A DNA stretch of 64,000 nucleotides from Hyalella azteca (Eukaryota; Arthropoda; Malacostraca; Amphipoda; Hyalellidae), in assembly GCF_000764305.2 (NCBI RefSeq), contig NW_025943634.1:62001-126000 (forward strand), read 5' to 3'. The position numbers and the translations under genes were made by a program. Under the pieces are notes generated by a model, which was not told the DNA's origin, did no database searches, and was given only the letters and a program-made list of their open reading frames with translations. Below, in pieces: positions 27,101 through 35,737 of the stretch (position 1 is the stretch's first letter; every line of letters starts with the position of its first letter).

Positions 27101-30100
27101 TTGATATTATTCTTATATTATTTTCAAGCTTAATTTTTATGATGATATTCAAGGACGACGTATATTTCAATGGTTTATCTGGCTCTAACTCGCACGAATT
27201 TTTGCACAGGACTAAACAGGCACTAGGAAACATACTGAAGGTCCAGTTGTGGCATAACAATCAAGGGGATGAATTCAAGAGAGCTCAAAACTGCTCATCC
27301 ACCAATTCTTCACATACGGAAACTACTGCTAATTTGGATGATTCTACGTATGGCAGTTCTCAAGATTTTTCAGGCTCGACTACCAACCCGTCGTCAACTT
27401 CTTCTCGGTATTCATCTCGCATCGATATAGCCATCCATCCTCCTTCGCATGCATCTACTTCGACTTCGGATGCAAACTTGGACCGAATATCACTAGCGCC
27501 TTCAATATCAAGTAAATCTGGCGATACAGTTGATCACGCCAGTGCACACTATACATCAAGCTCTACACACTCTCTGCACGAAAATTCGGATTCAAAGCCT
27601 TGTGAAGAAGAGTCTCAAAAAATAAATCGCAATTCAAAATCCAATTCCGAAGATCCAGACTCCACTTGTTGCTCATCTTACCCTTCGTGCGGAGATGCCG
27701 CTGCTTGGTTCGTGTGCGAAGTAAGAGTTTCGGAGCTCACGACCGGTGCAGTTTTCGACTTCCCGTGCTACCGGTGGCTCTCGGTCACCGAAAATGACGC
27801 CAAGGTCGAGCATGAGATCAGCTTGGAAACGGCCACCACTTTTTGGCAGGTTTGTATGCATTTATTTTGATACGTGACTTTTTGTCACGTATCAAAATAT
27901 AACACAACAGCGTATAACAGCACAAGTAGTTAGTTACATGTAGTAACTAACTACTTGTGCTGTTATTCTATAAATTTACTCTGCAAGACATTCAACCTTA
28001 TCTAAAATCTGTTATTTCATTGTTAATTTTTCGACCTGGAAATTAGTGCTCCATCGTATCGTTAGCTGTATTCTTTCAGGACGTCGAGCACTTCTTTCCT
28101 CAATACGCCAACGAGAACGTAGTGTGGACCTCCTTGTGCTCAATGTCGCACAGCGTCAGGTTCTATCGTCTGCAGCGTCTTACCATCTGCCTCATCGTGT
28201 GCCTCGGCCTAGGGACAGCAAGTCTTTCAACCGTCAAGGTAATTACTGCGTGATTTTCAGATTCCATTACTTCAATTTTTAGTCCCGAATGTTTTTGGTA
28301 AGTAAACTAATAGGAAGGCATTTCATTTACAAGTATCAGCAAGTTGCTATTTGTTTACTTGCGAAATACCCTAACGATATATTTATTGTGTTGTTAATTA
28401 TTTCTATAGGATCCACTATGTTGGAGTCTCCGAAACGCACCAATTATGTTATTATAAGCACTGACTTGTCTGACTTATAAGCACTGACTTGTTTCAACTT
28501 GTTTATCTTCGTTTCTAATATTTTACAGCGCATCAACACCAGCCACACTATGATGACACCAGACCTGCACATCGAGCCTTTGTTGTACGCGTTCATGCTA
28601 TCGCCGCTACTGATGCCCGTTCAGTGGCTGCTAGAGATACTCTTCAAAGCCAGCAACAGGCTGGTCAGTTGGGTTTACCCATCTACCATGCCTGTTTTTT
28701 TTTTAGTAATTTTTCAAATGAAATTCATAAATGGGAATAATTTTTGTTAATAAAATTGAAGTTATATTGTTCCCAGATACTGATCGCTATTTAATCGTTA
28801 TGACTTCGCGCCTTTACTTTCTTATGTTTGCCAAGTTCAAGTTTTTCTCGAAATTTAGCTTCAATTAAAAATTGGGAACCTAAGCCGACATTACTTTTTC
28901 TAACACTTTTCTGTCATTTCAGGAAGAGAAAGAAGCAAGTTTTCTATCTGCAAGAAAAACAATCGACGCTCTTACTCCTCCGTCTGGGAAAATGCCCAGG
29001 TGTACACAGTCTACTCAGCTTTCAGCTTCATCTTCCACGTTAGAAAATGGCTCTCGAAGTCAAAGCTCGAAATCTGTTTCTTCACTCCTTGACGTACTGG
29101 ATTCTAATTCCCAGGAATGGAAGAATATGCTAAAATGGGCGGATAATTTCACGGTAGAGACCGAACACGAGGATGATGTGCTATTCCAAAATTTATTAAG
29201 AAATAGAAAAATACCTAATAATTCATCCATCTCCTTGCACGGTTCCACGCAAAAAGTCTCTGCTAGAGAAGAGGATAAGGTTGATTTTACAGACCACATC
29301 ACAGATGGTAAAACAAATGTTTCTCAAGAAAATATTCACGTCGTTGATGAAAACACTTGCGCCGGTGGAGACACTCCAGTTCAAAATCCTTCTCCGGCTG
29401 CTGCTGATGATGTTCATACACCTGCAGGAATAGACCACGACGATACCGACGTCACAAGTTTATTGGAAGAGATGAGCAGTTCTGTATGGCGCAGGTCTTT
29501 GCAAATTTTGAGTTGGACCGTTTGCATCCTATGTGTTGGTGAGTAATAATGGCTGAGGGAGTTCGTACTGAGTTGAGGAGACAGTGTTATACAACTGCTC
29601 TCTTAATCAATAAATAAATTTGTGGCAAGAATAAAATTTATTGATTTTTTTCCTATGATTTTAGACCTTGTCCATGATCCTTAGCGCTAAAGCAATATTC
29701 GCGTAAAATTATTGTCTTGCCGTATCTTAATACAATAATTGTTTTTCGTGAGCGCACACATAGACAAAACGTACGTTGTGGTTCTTTTCTCCCCGTTGGT
29801 AATGTTTTTGGTTTTGAGGATCATCTTACTTTCTGAATGGCCGCGGCAGCATACTGTTCAAATAATAGCCTTCAAATTTTAAAAGGTTTACTGTAGGATA
29901 ATAAAGAATGATTAGTTCGATAACTTTGTTGGTTCGTGCAGCTGCTTGTGGTGTTACATTGCTGATCAAAGGAGCTGATATGCCAGTGGACTACTCTACG
30001 TTGTGGCTCCAGATCATCTACGCTACGCTCTGCACGTCTGTCATCGTCATCCAGCCTCTGATCGTCGTCATGTACACCATTTCGCGAGTAAGCCGCGCAA

Positions 30101-33100
30101 TACATCTCATTCATCCGGTCCATTCAGAATTTATATAAACCTTCAGTATTATTATATTTTTTGCTATTTAAGATATTCAGGCTTTATTGCATCGAAATCT
30201 TAGTGTTGGAAAGTGAGGCTGAAATATATACCTATATTTTTTTGCATTTTTAAATTTTTTATCTTCGTTTTTTTATTCAGACCGTGATTATAGTATTTAT
30301 CGATGTATTTGTCATGTTCGTGCTCAAACATTCGTTATTCATAAAAAAGTTCAGAAAAATTGAATAAAATTCATGACTTATAATTTACAGTAGACACATA
30401 AGCCAATAGACAGTTCTTGGTATAGTCTTAGATCATTAGCAATTCCATATTGCAAGAAAATTTATTCTAATTTCAAAGTAGAATTCAAACTGCTTTGATA
30501 TATCGGGACTTTCAATCGGACCATTCCGTACGTTTCTGAAGTGATTATCATTTATCCTTAGAAAATATCCATCTGTTCACCGTTTTTGCATCCATCAGGT
30601 GATGGTTTACAGATGGTGCCAAGGCTGTAGAGGCTCTATCTCTTTCTTCATGACTTTCTCGTTGGAGCAGTCGATATTGATCTGGCGTCACTACAGAACA
30701 GCGTTTTTGCGGAACCAAAGCACTGAGTCATGCGGACGATGTTCGAATTGTCTTCAACGAAATCTCGAAGAAGCTCGTGGCCGCAAATCTACTACTGAAA
30801 ATGGCCACTCTGGCAGAGCATCCACGAGTGAATATGAAGTTCCAGACGCGCATGATGGGAGCTCGAATGATGACTCAGAAGAAAGTAATTACATGCTCAC
30901 AATTAACAATAACCCTAACAGAACAATAATAATGCTGATTATTGAGGAAACCTATTTCTGTTTCTGAATTTTTCAGTTCCAAATGAAAAATGCCCTGCTA
31001 AGGACATATATTACTCGTTTATAACCAATTGTTTCTAGATTAGATCATCCGTATAGCCATTTTGTTTCGTGCATTCTTCTGTGATAATTTAACAAGTTTT
31101 TAACAACTTCTATAACTAGCCCTCACACCACTTCAGTTGACTTATTCTCATTTGCGTCAGGTTTTCCTAACAAATTTATCAAGGTTGTTTTATAAGCGTT
31201 ATAGTATATACGATTATAATAGGATATTTTTTCAGAATTGCGCCTGTTGTCTCGAGCCCGTGAGCTTCGCTTTGCTCGGCCGCCACCTGAGACTGTGCTG
31301 CTCAAGTGTCGCCAGCGGCGGCTGAAACGACAGACGATCGTCAACTTCCTGTCTGCCACGATACGCTACTTGTCTTTCCTTTGCCTGCTTATAGTTATCA
31401 TGAACCATAACTTCGTGAAGGAGAAAAACCAAGTAAATTCTGCGTTGAAGAAATCCGTACTCAACGGGACGTGTCTTGTTGAAATAGATGAATATTATAA
31501 GAAATTCACGGATATACGAAATAAGGATGACTGGTGGACTTGGGCCGAATCAGAGCTAATGGCTTTGAATTTCAACAAAGATGAAGATTTTTCCACCGAA
31601 CATTTGTTTTGCGACACGAATGGTATTATCATAGGGAATCCAAGGATGCGTCTCTACTCCGTTGCTGCGACTGAATGTTCAGCTTCGAATTATATGATGA
31701 CTGCTAACGAATCAATAATATCCAAGCTTGGCATTGTCGATTGTTTTCTAGAGTATCGAGATCCAGTTGACCATCTTTCAAATTTCCTGGGTGTTACCAC
31801 CGATAAAAAGTACGAATGGGACGCTCATTATCTCGCTGTGCTCCATGGCCAGTTTTCTCATTACAGTTACACCAAGCACGAACATTTCCTACCTCAGAAC
31901 GAGTTTGGAGCTTTTGTATTCCTGCTAACATTGCGTGCATTCGGTTGGCTTGCAACAGAGTCCTCACGTGCTATTGTTACAGAATTCACCATCTACCATC
32001 CAGCTTATGACCTTTACTCAACAATCAATTACGTAGCTGAATTTCCATCATCTTCGGGCGCCGCTGTTGAAATTTCGGTTGCGTCTACAAATATCCAGCG
32101 GTATCAAACACCCGGAGCGTATCCCACAATATTTGCGGAGTGCCTCTTGCTTCCAATTGCTATGTTCCTGTTGATCAAAAGTGTTCTGTACCTTTACAAC
32201 TGTAGATTCAAAGTGTGGAAATCTTTCTGGGGATTTTTGGACCTTCTGTTAACTTTTCTGTTGTGGGACTACATCGTCTGCCTCATGCTTCGAGTTCAGA
32301 TCGCGGAAGATCTTATGTGGCAACTTAAAGTTTCTTACTTCCAGAAGTTCGTTAACTTGAAAGGGGTAATGACATGGGATTCGACTATCACTTCTATTCT
32401 TGGTTTTGTAATTTTCGTCCACATAATACGGTGCTTGTGGCTTTTCAGTTTCTTTACAAGGTTTAGACGTCTAGGTCTAATATTTGCAGCCGCCATTCCT
32501 GATGTTTTATATATAACTCTTGTACTTCTCATTTTAATATTTTCATTCGTAAACATGTGCTTTATATGGCTAAATCCAATATCGTCGGATTTCTACTCTG
32601 CCAAGCAGTCTTTTTTTACTGTGTTTTCATTATCCGCGCGAATTAACGCCGCTGATGTATCTGTCGACGATTATCCTTCTGGCTCTGTCCTTTTCAGCAA
32701 TATCTATAAATCTGCTATTGCAATATTAATCGTAATGTTTTCAAGAGCTTACTACTTCTCCGCATTTTCTAATGCAGTCAAAACTTTTGCCTATCAAAGG
32801 AAACCTGTTGAAATATCTTTGAAAGATGTTTTCCATTTCATTGTCACGGAACTTCAACGTGTTATTCCTTTTGTTAAGAAGAAAGAGCAGGAGCCCTTCA
32901 AAATCGCCAATGAATCCATCCCACCAACATTGTATATTTCAGAATTGGATGGCCAGTTAGACAGAGTTTTGGACACGATGGATTCAATTTGCAGTGAAAG
33001 AGGCATAAATCTTGACCAGTCGGACAGCGTCGATGATGCATCTTCCTCGTTTGATTCTTACAGTTACAGAGAAGGCATCAGAGAGAACTTCACTCGAAAT

Positions 33101-33592
33101 TCCTTCTACTCGAGTGGGAGGAAAACGTACAGTGATAGCGAAACGTTCCCCATGATACATGTGGACGGCATGACTGACGTACCAAGCTGCCGCACGGAGA
33201 CCCGTGCTGCCAGAAAACTCGCCGCGGGTATTCGAATCTTGACCTCGTCAGAAGCAGTGCATGCCGACAGCTTCACGTTGCCGCGTCAAGTCGTTTGTGA
33301 TCGAGATTCTGAACACCTGAAGAAGTTTTTACTTGATGTCCGCTCGTTGTCGGTTGGTAATTTGACCGGCACTCCGTTTAGCAAGTACGGGAAACATGTG
33401 CACAAAATAAAGTCAAATGAGAAGAAAGCGATCTCTTCCATCTCTAGCGTTTATGAAGAAAGTTGTCGCCACAGTAGCAGCTCCTCGACTGAATGTCGTA
33501 TTTGCAGAAACTTGAAGAAAACGGAAACTTTGGGCCTGGACGGGACTTCGGATGTGGAAAACGAAATGGACTTTTTAGGCATCAACGAATAG
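14411..33592 (+). CDS. Polycystin-1 family protein (PKD1-like), 16 exons, 5' end missing
   Basis: Sixteen exons (listed separately) join in one frame with GT-AG introns and matching phases, giving 2,480 residues plus TAG. Domain order is that of polycystin-1: REJ (about 257-600), GAIN and four-Cys GPS (about 790-920), TM1 (about 935-955), PLAT (about 985-1240), TM2-TM5, TM6, polycystin extracellular domain, TM7-TM11, then a Ser-rich tail with a short coiled coil. Eleven membrane segments match the family. Polycystin-1 proteins are plasma-membrane or ciliary receptor-like partners of TRPP channels; the role here is inferred from the family. The first exon begins mid-codon and has no suitable start, so signal peptide and any LRR or PKD repeats lie upstream and were not found. 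Oddities: 144-residue PLAT insertion, no His at the GPS, no TRPP-like selectivity filter. Which vertebrate paralogue is closest (PKD1, PKD1L, PKDREJ) is not decidable by eye. Confidence 0.93.
15180..16306 (+). other. Polycystin intron 1
   Basis: Intron from GTGAGT to GCAG. It contains a GC-richer block near 15,700-15,990 with no exon phase match. Nothing else recognised. Confidence 0.8.
16307..16535 (+). CDS. Polycystin exon 2: start of REJ domain
   Basis: Acceptor TTTGCAG, donor GTGAGT. It codes for residues 256-332, including VLMLRSM, YTYALDRQATYVLSLL and GLSKMILKFSPEPN. The pattern of alternating hydrophobic strands just before the Cys-Gly-rich REJ core is typical of the receptor-for-egg-jelly module. 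The exon leaves in phase 0. Confidence 0.88.
16902..17681 (+). CDS. Polycystin exon 3: REJ core
   Basis: The acceptor follows a long T tract ending GCAG; the donor is GTAAGT; the 260 codons are in phase 0-0. Residues 333-370 read GCYVRPVNGSSGGLFRGTCY, then GYSGTYYPVIFQWSYHL. This fits the REJ signature in which Cys-x-Val-x-Pro-x-x-Gly is followed by a second Cys, Gly-Tyr/Trp and a Tyr/Trp-Ser-Tyr strand. The rest is helical with several Cys, as expected for the REJ C-terminal half. The antisense 113-residue frame across 17301-17642 is a shadow. Confidence 0.92.
17877..18293 (+). CDS. Polycystin exon 4: REJ-to-GAIN region
   Basis: 139 codons in phase 0-0; acceptor AAACAG, donor GTAAAA. It starts VAKHYFALVSSLLDKQSEL and continues with amphipathic helices and strands (QWMFTISGVDAETSIPVHSV). 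No single signature is visible. It is assigned as the end of REJ and the start of the GAIN fold by position and phase. Confidence 0.88.
18294..19248 (+). other. Polycystin intron 4
   Basis: AT-rich intron between GTAAAA and the CT-rich acceptor. An ATT trinucleotide run lies near 18,368. Nothing else recognised. Confidence 0.8.
19249..19448 (+). CDS. Polycystin exon 5: GAIN region
   Basis: Acceptor with a C/T tract (CCTCCTCTTGCAG), donor GTGAGT. It codes for residues 732-798 and leaves with two bases (TG). It is rich in beta-strand-like alternation (LNVYKLEITP, HVQLQVTKVYD), consistent with the GAIN beta-sandwich before the GPS. Confidence 0.85.
19896..20864 (+). repeat. Diverged dispersed repeat, about three copies
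   Basis: GGTGAGCAAAGTTT, then T or C, then AGGTGTGTGG, occurs near 19,904 and again near 20,838. A weaker copy, TTGAGCAAAGATTCAGGGG, is near 20,374. GCCATAGTTGGACG near 20,247 also resembles GCCATAGCTGGACG near 20,790. These look like decayed copies of one sequence. The family is not recognised. Confidence 0.55.
22624..22649. repeat. (CTA)n microsatellite
   Basis: An imperfect run of CTA/ACT triplets just upstream of the exon 6 acceptor. Confidence 0.85.
22692..22847 (+). CDS. Polycystin exon 6: GAIN region
   Basis: Acceptor TCCTATTTCAG, donor GTGAGA. The first base completes Cys with exon 5 and the exon leaves with TG. It codes for residues 798-850, including TTEGVLFVPPGALPPATYVL followed by VILDQNSYDNR, a strand-turn-strand pattern usual just before the GPS. 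Confidence 0.85.
22848..25571 (+). other. Polycystin intron 6
   Basis: A 2.7 kb intron, mostly AT-rich. A GC-richer block at about 24,300-24,660 contains a TATA-like TTTATATAAG near 24,609. An 18-bp string, TGGATCCGCCGTATTGTG at 24,760-24,777, recurs at 25,877 in the next intron. Confidence 0.75.
25572..25727 (+). CDS. Polycystin exon 7: GPS motif, first part
   Basis: Acceptor GTTTGCAG; the first base completes Trp with exon 6. It codes for residues 850-902, with GWWSDCLLWNNIHWVTGQC and then AITC. The Cys-x-x-Trp, Trp and Gly-x-Cys spacing is the GPS hallmark. The donor GTTGTG splits a Ser codon inside the Cys-Ser-Cys of the GPS. Confidence 0.9.
25728..26116 (+). other. Polycystin intron 7
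   Basis: The intron splits the GPS. It contains the second copy of the 18-bp string (25,877-25,894) and an inverted repeat with 16-bp arms (one mismatch) at 25,920-25,935 and 25,951-25,966. Confidence 0.8.
26117..26405 (+). CDS. Polycystin exon 8: end of GPS, TM1, start of PLAT
   Basis: Acceptor TTATTCCAG. The GPS ends CSCNSTLTVYGGVVYPI; the position normally His in His-Leu-Thr/Ser is Thr. TM1 follows (YCALYFILFLFIVYIVLAVS, near 26,214-26,276). Then HEHAYLLTIKTGTQKHAGTS opens the PLAT/LH2 beta-barrel. Phase 0 donor GTACGA. Confidence 0.93.
26406..26917 (+). other. Polycystin intron 8
   Basis: Intron between two PLAT exons. Nothing recognised. Confidence 0.8.
26918..27027 (+). CDS. Polycystin exon 9: PLAT domain, strands 2-4
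   Basis: Acceptor TTTACCAG, donor GTACGT. It codes VFTILHGTASMSDTRELQSS and DHIFVRGSVCSFII. The Leu-x-Gly, Thr-Arg-x-Leu and Phe-x-Arg-Gly positions match the PLAT profile. It leaves with two bases that complete Thr in exon 10. Confidence 0.92.
27210..27849 (+). CDS. Polycystin exon 10: PLAT domain split by a Ser-rich insert
   Basis: Acceptor TTGCACAG, donor GTTTGT. It begins TKQALGNILKVQLWHNNQG, the usual PLAT strand with Trp-His-Asn/Asp. Codons at 27,268-27,699 then code about 144 residues rich in Ser, Thr, Asp and Asn with no domain. The PLAT fold resumes as AAAWFVCEVRVSELTTGAVF, then FPCYRWLSV. In most polycystins these two halves are separated by only a few residues. Confidence 0.92.
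27863..27899. repeat. Perfect hairpin, 16-bp stem
   Basis: Arms at 27,863-27,878 and 27,884-27,899 are exact reverse complements separated by five T. The outer part reads TATTTTGATACGTGAC. It starts 13 bases after the exon 10 donor. Confidence 0.95.
27914..27966. repeat. Perfect hairpin, 24-bp stem
   Basis: Arms at 27,914-27,937 and 27,943-27,966 are exact reverse complements around the loop ATGTA. The inner arm reads GTAGTTAGTTAC. It lies 14 bases downstream of the 16-bp hairpin within the same 230-bp intron. Confidence 0.95.
28080..28238 (+). CDS. Polycystin exon 11: PLAT-to-TM2
   Basis: 53 codons in phase 0-0; acceptor TTCTTTCAG, donor GTAATT. It codes HFFPQYANENVVWTSLCSM and then RLQRLTICLIVCLGLGTASL. 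Trp-x-Ser and Phe-x-Arg-x-Gln-Arg-Leu before a membrane segment are typical of the polycystin-1 family. Confidence 0.9.
28529..28663 (+). CDS. Polycystin exon 12: TM3
   Basis: 45 codons in phase 0-0; acceptor ATTTTACAG, donor GTCAGT. It codes HIEPLLYAFMLSPLLMPVQW followed by LLEILFKASNRL, one membrane helix with a basic cytosolic end. Confidence 0.87.
28923..29538 (+). CDS. Polycystin exon 13: Ser/acidic cytoplasmic loop and TM4 start
   Basis: Acceptor TGTCATTTCAG, donor GTGAGT. It starts EEKEASFLSARKTIDAL. About 170 polar residues follow, first Ser-rich and then Asp/Glu/Asn-rich, containing EWKNMLKWADNF. It ends WRRSLQILSWTVCILCVG, which opens TM4. Loop length is much more variable than the helices in this family. 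Confidence 0.88.
29539..29941 (+). other. Polycystin intron 13
   Basis: The intron interrupts TM4. AT-rich, nothing recognised. Confidence 0.8.
29942..30087 (+). CDS. Polycystin exon 14: TM4 end and TM5
   Basis: Acceptor TTCGTGCAG; the first two bases complete the split codon. It codes AACGVTLLIKGADMPVDYST, then LWLQIIYATLCTSVIVIQPL and IVVMYTISR. Donor GTAAGC, phase 0. Confidence 0.9.
30088..30598 (+). other. Polycystin intron 14
   Basis: AT-rich intron after TM5. Nothing recognised. Confidence 0.8.
30599..30884 (+). CDS. Polycystin exon 15: TM5-TM6 cytoplasmic loop
   Basis: Acceptor CATCCATCAG, donor GTAATT. It codes VMVYRWCQGCRG, a short helix, then SCGRCSNCLQRNLEE with Cys-x-x-Cys-x-x-Cys, and an acidic Ser-rich end. 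It leaves with one base that completes Lys in exon 16. Confidence 0.87.
30885..31235 (+). other. Polycystin intron 15
   Basis: The last intron before the long terminal exon. AT-rich, nothing recognised. Confidence 0.8.
31236..33592 (+). CDS. Polycystin exon 16: TM6-TM11 channel-like domain and tail
   Basis: A single 2,357-base terminal exon, acceptor TTTTTTCAG, stop TAG at 33590. It opens with RARELRFARPPPETVLL and a basic stretch, then TM6 (about residues 1736-1753). The polycystin extracellular domain (about 1757-1990) carries IIGNPRMRLY and the WW-x-W near its start. TM7-TM11 lie at about 1994-2016, 2025-2048, 2082-2102, 2116-2140 and 2181-2206. The loop between TM10 and TM11 reads SFFTVFSLSARINAADVSVD, without the Gly-Asp filter of PKD2 channels. 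The tail holds a heptad-like YISELDGQLDRVLDTMDSI and then Ser-rich sequence with Cys-x-x-Cys near the end. Confidence 0.95.
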
Positions 33593-35731
33593 GTGGGAAT
33601 GAAGTAACTTCATGTTTTTAATCTCGTGTGATGCAATATAAATTGGGTGCAGATTACAAATTTGCAAGACGTTTTAAGGATTAAAGTTTAGCTACGGCTT
33701 ATTATTGACTTTTCAATACGAAATGTCCACAATAAATGATTAGTTACCGTTGTTTATCAGCTATTTTAGTAATGTTCAATTCAGCATCGCCTAGTGTGTA
33801 CAATGTTTGTTTTGTGAGGAAGTACAAATCAATTCCGTGAACCTAATGTTCGCAATTTTTTTTGCTTGCAACAGGCTCGAGGAGTTTGATTTAGATAGAA
33901 ATGATTACAACTCTTGTATTGTTGAAGCATCGAATCAGAGTAATCAAGTGATATGATGTACACTTGTAAATATTAGCTCCCATGTTCTTCAATGATACAG
34001 GTAAGTTGGCTTCAAACACACCTGCTTTTGCTCCTCTTAGCGCTTGTTCGTTGTCTGTTACCGTATTACCCTTGTTGACTCTGGACGTTACAATATATTG
34101 CATATATTATTGTTAGAAAATGTATTCCTACTTCTCTTCATCATTTTGGTCGTAATTTTGCTTGTGCTGGTTCCATCTTTTCATTTAGCGTTTCCAAAAA
34201 AATTGATCTTTATAGTTTCGATAGCAGTGACGCGTTTCGCAAAACTGCTGAATATAAATTTGTCGCGAAATAATTAGCTATGTTCTCACTACTACAAAGT
34301 TACTTTTATGTATAAATGGTTCGCATTTAACTAATCACCTGTTCAGATATGCTTTTAGCCTACAGGAGCAGATTGCAGTAAGGCTTTGAAATATAGCGTG
34401 GATTCGTACGTCGATTCATATAGGTAAACTCCGTTATTGGTTGTTTTCCTCGTTTGATTTCAGCTTGTTGTTACAGTTTGCTTATCAAAGGTTTAATGAA
34501 GTTTTTGCATTTCAAATGAGATCACCATTGGTGAGTGAGGGGAAAAAATCACCAATAGAATTCTTTCCTGGTGTTGCTTCAACAGCAAATGCTGAATAAT
34601 TTTCGACTCTAACTTCTTTGTCGAATTGCAAAAATTCAAGCCTAATGCAGATGCCAGTTGATTCATTGGGACTACACTGTGAGAAGACGGTCAGTAATGT
34701 AAGTTTTTACATCTCTTTCAAGTGTTGATGCCCTCGCTTCACCATGGAGCTCTCAGTTGTTGGTTGTTGTTACACATTTAATCCCCTGGAGGTCCATTCT
34801 TCCAGTCACCCCTGTTGCTGCTCACCCAATTGCTGCCGGTGCTCATTATTCGTCACTGAATCCGCTTTTCAGACAAAACTTATTTCCACTTGGCTATGCT
34901 GAGTGCTGCAGTGCCGGTTACAATATAGTTGTTTTTGTGCCGGTACATGTGAATTTTTTTACGTTTCCCTAGGATTAAAAGGCTGAACACCTGTGTGGCT
35001 ATATATATTTTTAAAGTTTTTCCTGGCATTTTTGATGAATGTTTTTTTTTAATTATATGTATTTAGTAGGAAAAACAAGGCATGTAGTATTTAGTCTCGT
35101 TTCTGTTCCTTTACATCGCGCTTCTTTCAAATAACTCGGTTGGCATTGATTTCGATAAGGTATGAACAACTTCGATTACCTAGTGTTAGGAGATCTCGCT
35201 CCCTTCGCGGCAGCGAGTCCATTCCTCTGTGCCTTCTAGAGACTGAACTAATTTAAGAGAATGTAAAAATTGTATGACCATTCCTCTTTCGAAAATCTGT
35301 CTTGCATTTACCAAAGAGTTGCAAATTTCATATGTATTTATTTACTAACTCATGAGGAATGTAGGACATGAGTTTAGAGTCACACGTTAACCAATTCATA
35401 ACCAACTTTGCGCCGTAATGTTACCCTGTCGATAAAAGTTAATCAGTGATTGAGAAGAAATGTAGAAGTTATGATTTGCTGTGCCGTGGTCTTGAAATAA
35501 ACTCCAGTTTGCTAAATACAATGTCACCGGAAATAATTTCACTGTAATGTAGTACGTTTGCAGTTTGTCATGCATGCTCCTAGAATCTTGTGCAGTTTGT
35601 TTTGCCCTTACGATTGAATTGAATGGTTGTCAATTATGTGTTTAGGCTAAAATTATTCTAACACTTAGGATAAGGTCCTTCGATGTACGGTAACAATTTA
35701 ATAAATGGTCGAAAGCAAGGTTGACTAAGAC
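33593..35731 (+). other. Polycystin 3' UTR and intergenic sequence
   Basis: T-rich on plus, without coding signal. Candidate AATAAA signals lie at 33,731 and 35,700. The transcript end is not determined. Confidence 0.55.
33731..33736 (+). terminator. Candidate poly(A) signal of the polycystin gene
   Basis: AATAAA 139 bases after the stop codon, followed by a GT-containing stretch (GTTACCGTTGTTTATC). It is the closest signal to the stop, but the hexamer is common in AT-rich DNA. Confidence 0.45.
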
Positions 35732-35737
35732 TTTATT
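35700..35737. terminator. Opposed AATAAA motifs at the convergent 3' ends
   Basis: AATAAA on plus (35,700-35,705) and TTTATT, its complement on minus, at 35,732-35,737 lie 26 bases apart. This is where strand composition changes from T-rich to A-rich on plus. It may be a shared or bidirectional poly(A) region. Confidence 0.35.
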
